Below, piece after piece: positions 60,608-64,000 of a DNA stretch of 64,000 bases (positions are counted from its first letter, which is position 1; each line of letters begins with the position of its first letter). The notes below the pieces were generated by a model. The model saw only the letters and a list, made by a program, of their open reading frames with translations. It made no database searches and was not told where the DNA came from. The stretch is from positions 22,172 to 86,171 of the forward strand of contig NZ_JAINVG010000030.1 of NCBI RefSeq assembly GCF_020400725.1, given 5' to 3'. Source of the DNA: Streptomyces sp. NK15101 (GTDB taxonomy: Bacteria > Actinomycetota > Actinomycetes > Streptomycetales > Streptomycetaceae). The translations under genes and the position numbers were made by a program.

Positions 60608-60840
60608 TCGGTGTCCCCGCCGTGCTGGGCGGCCTTGCGGGCTTCCCAGTCCCGGCGCGTGCGCTCCAGTTCCCCCCGCGCCCCGCGCTCCGCGAGACGC
60701 TGGAAGGCCGCCCGGCGGCGGTGACGCCTTATGACCTCTTCCAACGCTGTGTTGATCGTGTCCTTCTTCGTGGTCGTGCCGAGCGGTTTCGCGGCCTCGG
60801 CGAGCACGTCATCGTCCACGTCCACGTTGGTCACGCCCAT
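60604..60840 (-). CDS. vapB: VapB-type antitoxin
   Basis: 78 residues from the ATG at 60838-60840 (GGAGG six bases upstream). Ribbon-helix-helix N-terminus TNVDVDDDVLAEAAKPLG, then TKKDTINTALEEVIRRHR and a charged C-terminal tail that would wrap the toxin. Stop overlaps vapC start (GTGA). As the toxin is frameshifted, the antitoxin may be a free repressor. Confidence 0.85.
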   Translation of the reverse strand: MGVTNVDVDDDVLAEAAKPLGTTTKKDTINTALEEVIRRHRRRAAFQRLAERGARGELERTRRDWEARKAAQHGGDTE

Positions 60841-60968
60841 GACCTGCCTCCATTGCGTCATGCGGGAAGAAGGCCCACCCTTCCCACATGGTGGCTCGGA
60901 CCGGCCCCCGCGACGGAGTCGTCCGCGGTCCCGCACCCGTTGTCGGCGGGGTTCGCTACGGTCGAGGC

Positions 60969-63200
60969 ATGTCCAACGAGGGTCAGCCGTACCGCCCCGC
61001 CGTCGTCGAGGGGGTGCTGGAGAGAATCACGTACGCCAACGAGGAGAGCGGGTACACCGTCGCCCGGGTCGACACCGGGCGGGGGGCCGGGGACCTCCTC
61101 ACGGTGGTCGGTGCGCTGCTCGGCGCGCAGCCGGGGGAGTCGCTGCGGATGGAGGGCCGCTGGGGGTCGCATCCGCAGTACGGCAAGCAGTTCACCGTCG
61201 AGAACTACACGACCGTGCTGCCCGCCACCATCCAGGGCATCCGGCGTTATCTCGGGTCCGGGCTCATCAAGGGCATCGGCCCCGTCTTCGCCGACCGCAT
61301 CACGCAGCACTTCGGGCTCGACACCCTCGACATCCTCGAAGAGGCGCCCGCGCGCCTGATCGAGGTCCCGGGGCTCGGTCCCAAGCGGACCAAGAACATC
61401 ACCGCGGCCTGGGAGGAGCAGAAGGCGATCAAGGAGGTGATGGTCTTCCTCCAGGGCGTCGGCGTGTCGACCTCCATCGCCGTGCGGATCTACAAGAAGT
61501 ACGGGGACGCGTCGATCTCGGTCGTGAAGAACCAGCCCTATCGCCTGGCCGCCGACGTGTGGGGCATCGGCTTCCTCACCGCCGACAAGATCGCCCAGGC
61601 CGTCGGCATCCCGCACGACAGCCCCGACCGGGTGAAGGCCGGCCTGCAGTACGCGCTGTCGCAGTCCAGCGACCAGGGGCACTGCTTCCTGCCCGAGGAG
61701 CGGCTGATCGCCGACGCGGTGAAGCTGTTGCAGGTCGACACCGGGCTCGTCATCGAGTGTCTCGGCGAGCTCGCGGAGGACCCCGAGGGGGTCGTGCGGG
61801 AGGTCGTGCCCGGGCCCGAGGGGGCGCCCGTCACCGCCGTGTACCTGATCCCCTTCCACCGGGCCGAGCTGTCGCTCGCCGGGCAGCTCCGGCGGCTCCT
61901 GCGGACCGAGGAGGACCGGATGCCGGCCTTCCGGGACGTGCCCTGGGACAAGGCGCTGGCCTGGCTCGCCGACCGGACCGGGGCGACGCTCGCGCCCGAG
62001 CAGGAGGCGGCGGTGCGGCTCGCCCTGACCCGCAAGGTCGCGGTCCTGACCGGCGGCCCGGGCTGCGGGAAGTCCTTCACGGTCCGTTCGATCGTCGAGC
62101 TGGCCCGCGCCAAGAAGGCCAAGGTCGTGCTCGCCGCCCCCACCGGACGGGCCGCCAAGCGGCTCGCCGAGCTGACCGGCGCCGAGGCCTCCACCGTGCA
62201 CCGGCTCCTGGAGCTGAAGCCGGGCGGGGACGCGGCCTACGACCGGGACCGGCCGCTCGACGCCGATCTGATCGTCGTCGACGAGGCCTCCATGCTCGAC
62301 CTGCTCCTCGCGAACAAGCTGGTCAAGGCCGTGGCGCCGGGTGCCCACCTGCTGCTCGTGGGGGACGTCGACCAGCTGCCGTCGGTCGGCGCGGGCGAGG
62401 TCCTCGGCGATCTGCTCTCCCCCGGCAGCCCCGTACCGGCGGTGCGGCTGACCCGGATCTTCCGGCAGGCCCAGCAGTCCGGGGTGGTCGTCAACGCGCA
62501 CCGGATCAACGCCGGCACCCCGCCGCAGACCCAGGGCCTGCCGGACTTCTTCCTCTTCGCCGAGGAGGAGACGGAGGACGCCGCCCGGGTCGCCGTGGAC
62601 GTCGCGGCCCGGCGCATTCCGGCCAAGTTCGGCCTCGACCCGCGCCGGGACGTCCAGGTCCTCGCTCCCATGCACCGGGGCCCGGCGGGCGCGGGCTCGC
62701 TGAACGGCCTGCTCCAGCAGGCGATCACCCCGGCCCGCCCGGACCTCCCGGAGAAGCGGTTCGGCGGCCGGGTCTTCCGGGTCGGGGACAAGGTGACCCA
62801 GATCAGGAACAACTACGAGAAGGGGGCCAACGGGGTCTTCAACGGTACGGTCGGCGTCGTCACCGCCCTCGACCTCGTCGAGCAGCGGCTGACCGTGCGG
62901 ACGGACGAGGACGAGGAGGTGCCCTACGACTTCGACGAGCTGGACGAGCTCGCCCACGCGTACGCGGTCACCATCCACCGCTCGCAGGGAAGCGAGTATC
63001 CGGCGGTGGTGATTCCGGTCACCATGAGCGCCTGGATGATGCTCCAGCGGAACCTGCTCTACACGGCCGTGACCCGGGCCCGGAAGCTGGTCGTCCTGGT
63101 CGGTTCCCGCCGGGCGATCGCCCAGGCGGTCCGCACGGTCTCGGCGGGCAGGCGCTTTACCGCACTCGCCCATCGGCTCACAGGGGACGCCCTCGTGTGA
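60969..63200 (+). CDS. recD2: RecD2-type SF1B helicase
   Basis: 743 residues. N-terminal OB and helix-hairpin-helix part (about 1-330; YLGSGLIKGIGPVFADRI, LIEVPGLGPKRTKNI), then the motor: Walker A LTGGPGCGKSFTVRSI, motif II VVDEASMLD, motif III GDVDQLPSVGAGEVL, motif IV/VI TAVTRARKLVVLVG and AVTIHRSQGSEYP. A stand-alone 5'-3' helicase unrelated to RecBCD, involved in DNA repair. Divergent from vapBC. Confidence 0.93.
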   Translation: MSNEGQPYRPAVVEGVLERITYANEESGYTVARVDTGRGAGDLLTVVGALLGAQPGESLRMEGRWGSHPQYGKQFTVENYTTVLPATIQGIRRYLGSGLIKGIGPVFADRITQHFGLDTLDILEEAPARLIEVPGLGPKRTKNITAAWEEQKAIKEVMVFLQGVGVSTSIAVRIYKKYGDASISVVKNQPYRLAADVWGIGFLTADKIAQAVGIPHDSPDRVKAGLQYALSQSSDQGHCFLPEERLIADAVKLLQVDTGLVIECLGELAEDPEGVVREVVPGPEGAPVTAVYLIPFHRAELSLAGQLRRLLRTEEDRMPAFRDVPWDKALAWLADRTGATLAPEQEAAVRLALTRKVAVLTGGPGCGKSFTVRSIVELARAKKAKVVLAAPTGRAAKRLAELTGAEASTVHRLLELKPGGDAAYDRDRPLDADLIVVDEASMLDLLLANKLVKAVAPGAHLLLVGDVDQLPSVGAGEVLGDLLSPGSPVPAVRLTRIFRQAQQSGVVVNAHRINAGTPPQTQGLPDFFLFAEEETEDAARVAVDVAARRIPAKFGLDPRRDVQVLAPMHRGPAGAGSLNGLLQQAITPARPDLPEKRFGGRVFRVGDKVTQIRNNYEKGANGVFNGTVGVVTALDLVEQRLTVRTDEDEEVPYDFDELDELAHAYAVTIHRSQGSEYPAVVIPVTMSAWMMLQRNLLYTAVTRARKLVVLVGSRRAIAQAVRTVSAGRRFTALAHRLTGDALV

Positions 63201-63379
63201 AAGATCACGGAGGACTACCGGAACCGGGGCGAAGGGGGCAGGATATGAAGGTTGGCGGCACTGAGTGCCGCCGAATGGCCCAATGAGCGACCCCGAGTGC
63301 ACTCTCCTGAGCCAAATGGGGGATGGTAGAGACAGTCAGGGCACCTCGAAGAAGAGGCACTACGTCGGTGAGGGATGAC

Positions 63380-64000
63380 GTGAGCGACAACTCTGTAGTA
63401 CTGCGGTACGCGGACGGTGAATACACCTACCCGGTGGTCGAGAGCACCGTCGGCGACAAGGGCTTCGACATCGGCAAACTCCGAGCCCAGACCGGACTGG
63501 TCACCCTGGACAGCGGATACGGCAACACCGCCGCCTATAAATCCGCCATCACCTACCTCGACGGTGAGCAGGGCATTCTGCGGTACCGCGGCTACCCCAT
63601 CGAGCAGCTGGCGGAGCGCTCCACCTTCCTTGAGGTGGCGTACCTGCTGATCAACGGTGAGCTGCCCAAGGTCGACGAGCTCGCGACCTTCAAGAACGAG
63701 ATCACGCAGCACACGCTGGTCCACGAGGACGTCAAGAACTTCTTCCGCGGCTTCCCGCGGGACGCCCACCCGATGGCCATGCTGTCCTCGGTGGTCTCCG
63801 CGCTGTCCACCTTCTACCAGGACAGCCACAACCCGTTCGACGAGCAGCAGCGTCACCTCTCCACGATCCGGCTGCTCGCCAAGCTGCCGACGATCGCGGC
63901 GTACGCGTACAAGAAGTCGATCGGCCACCCCTTCGTCTACCCGCGCAACGACCTCGGCTACGTCGAGAACTTCCTGCGCATGACCTTCTCGGTCCCCGCC
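63380..64000 (+). CDS. gltA: Citrate synthase, 3' end outside the window
   Basis: 207 N-terminal residues from the GTG at 63380 (AGGG nearby); a GTG at 63368 is in frame. The sequence VLRYADGEYTYPVVESTVGD, LDGEQGILRYRGYPIEQLAE and DSHNPFDEQQRHLSTIRLLA is typical of hexameric type II citrate synthase (condenses oxaloacetate with acetyl-CoA). The catalytic His/Asp region lies beyond the window. Upstream 63201-63379 holds no gene; no clear promoter pair picked out. Confidence 0.95.
   Translation, partial: MSDNSVVLRYADGEYTYPVVESTVGDKGFDIGKLRAQTGLVTLDSGYGNTAAYKSAITYLDGEQGILRYRGYPIEQLAERSTFLEVAYLLINGELPKVDELATFKNEITQHTLVHEDVKNFFRGFPRDAHPMAMLSSVVSALSTFYQDSHNPFDEQQRHLSTIRLLAKLPTIAAYAYKKSIGHPFVYPRNDLGYVENFLRMTFSVPA

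Overview
This is a 64 kb piece of a Streptomyces chromosome core. It is very GC-rich, and most genes start with well-spaced GGAG-type ribosome sites or share GTGA/ATGA overlaps with the gene before. The gene set is typical of Streptomyces: adpA next to ornA, a desferrioxamine cluster with DmdR-type iron boxes, hexA/glmS, and a leucine-catabolism operon. From memory, the order follows roughly SCO2736 (citrate synthase) to about SCO2803 of S. coelicolor, read right to left. The window starts inside an XRE-type regulator and ends inside gltA.

Layout. 1-7.1 kb: cut XRE/TPR regulator, a small conserved protein, a spermidine-synthase-like protein, a membrane-anchored protein, a two-component system and a secreted CBM2-GH18 chitinase, then an orphan CebR-type promoter/operator and tRNA-His. 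7.2-12 kb: ornA, adpA (with a TTA codon), a membrane protein, a 21-bp tandem repeat, a universal stress protein and a GPR1/FUN34/YaaH-type transporter. 12-16 kb: glmS, a small partner gene and hexA (amino-sugar metabolism). 16-23.6 kb: desferrioxamine genes desD, desC, [tnpB insertion], desB, desA, and a siderophore-interacting reductase; two iron boxes control the cluster. 23.9-30.3 kb: leucine/isovalerate degradation (methylcrotonyl-CoA carboxylase beta and alpha, hmgL, acdH) divergent from a TetR regulator with two operators between them. 30.3-35.7 kb: phosphatase-like protein, CDF transporter, thioesterase II, a second acyl-CoA dehydrogenase and a membrane-anchored XRE regulator. 35.8-39.1 kb: a secreted protein, then a cassette of a signal-less metzincin, a trypsin-like protease and a small coupled ORF. 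39.1-44.3 kb: PucR regulator divergent from an agmatinase-family enzyme, a ThDP enzyme, a small protein resembling the C-terminal domain of Cas8c/Csd1, and a tiny membrane ORF. 44.4-53 kb: fused four-domain ABC exporter, two small proteins, an S37 peptidase and a GH3 enzyme. 53-64 kb: LysR/EamA pair, P-loop kinase, a Uma2 remnant, a LacI-controlled three-gene sugar operon, vapB with a frameshifted vapC, recD2 and gltA.

How the parts connect. The chitinase, hexA, glmS and GH3 genes form a loose chitin/amino-sugar theme. The des genes and the reductase form an iron-uptake module. HmgL, AcdH and the biotin carboxylase complex form a leucine-degradation chain. AdpA is the developmental master regulator.

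What stands out: (1) a TnpB element, probably nuclease-dead, sits between desB and desC and separates desCD from the desAB promoter; (2) a 42-bp dispersed palindromic repeat is inserted in frame in desA and recurs in three intergenic sites; (3) two of these sites carry a roughly 117-bp middle module in opposite orientations within same-orientation flanks; (4) a promoter with a CebR-like operator has no gene behind it, where the ceb cellobiose cluster would be expected; (5) an orphan Cas11c-like protein with no CRISPR nearby. Similarities, synteny and identities here were judged by eye and from memory; no database was searched.
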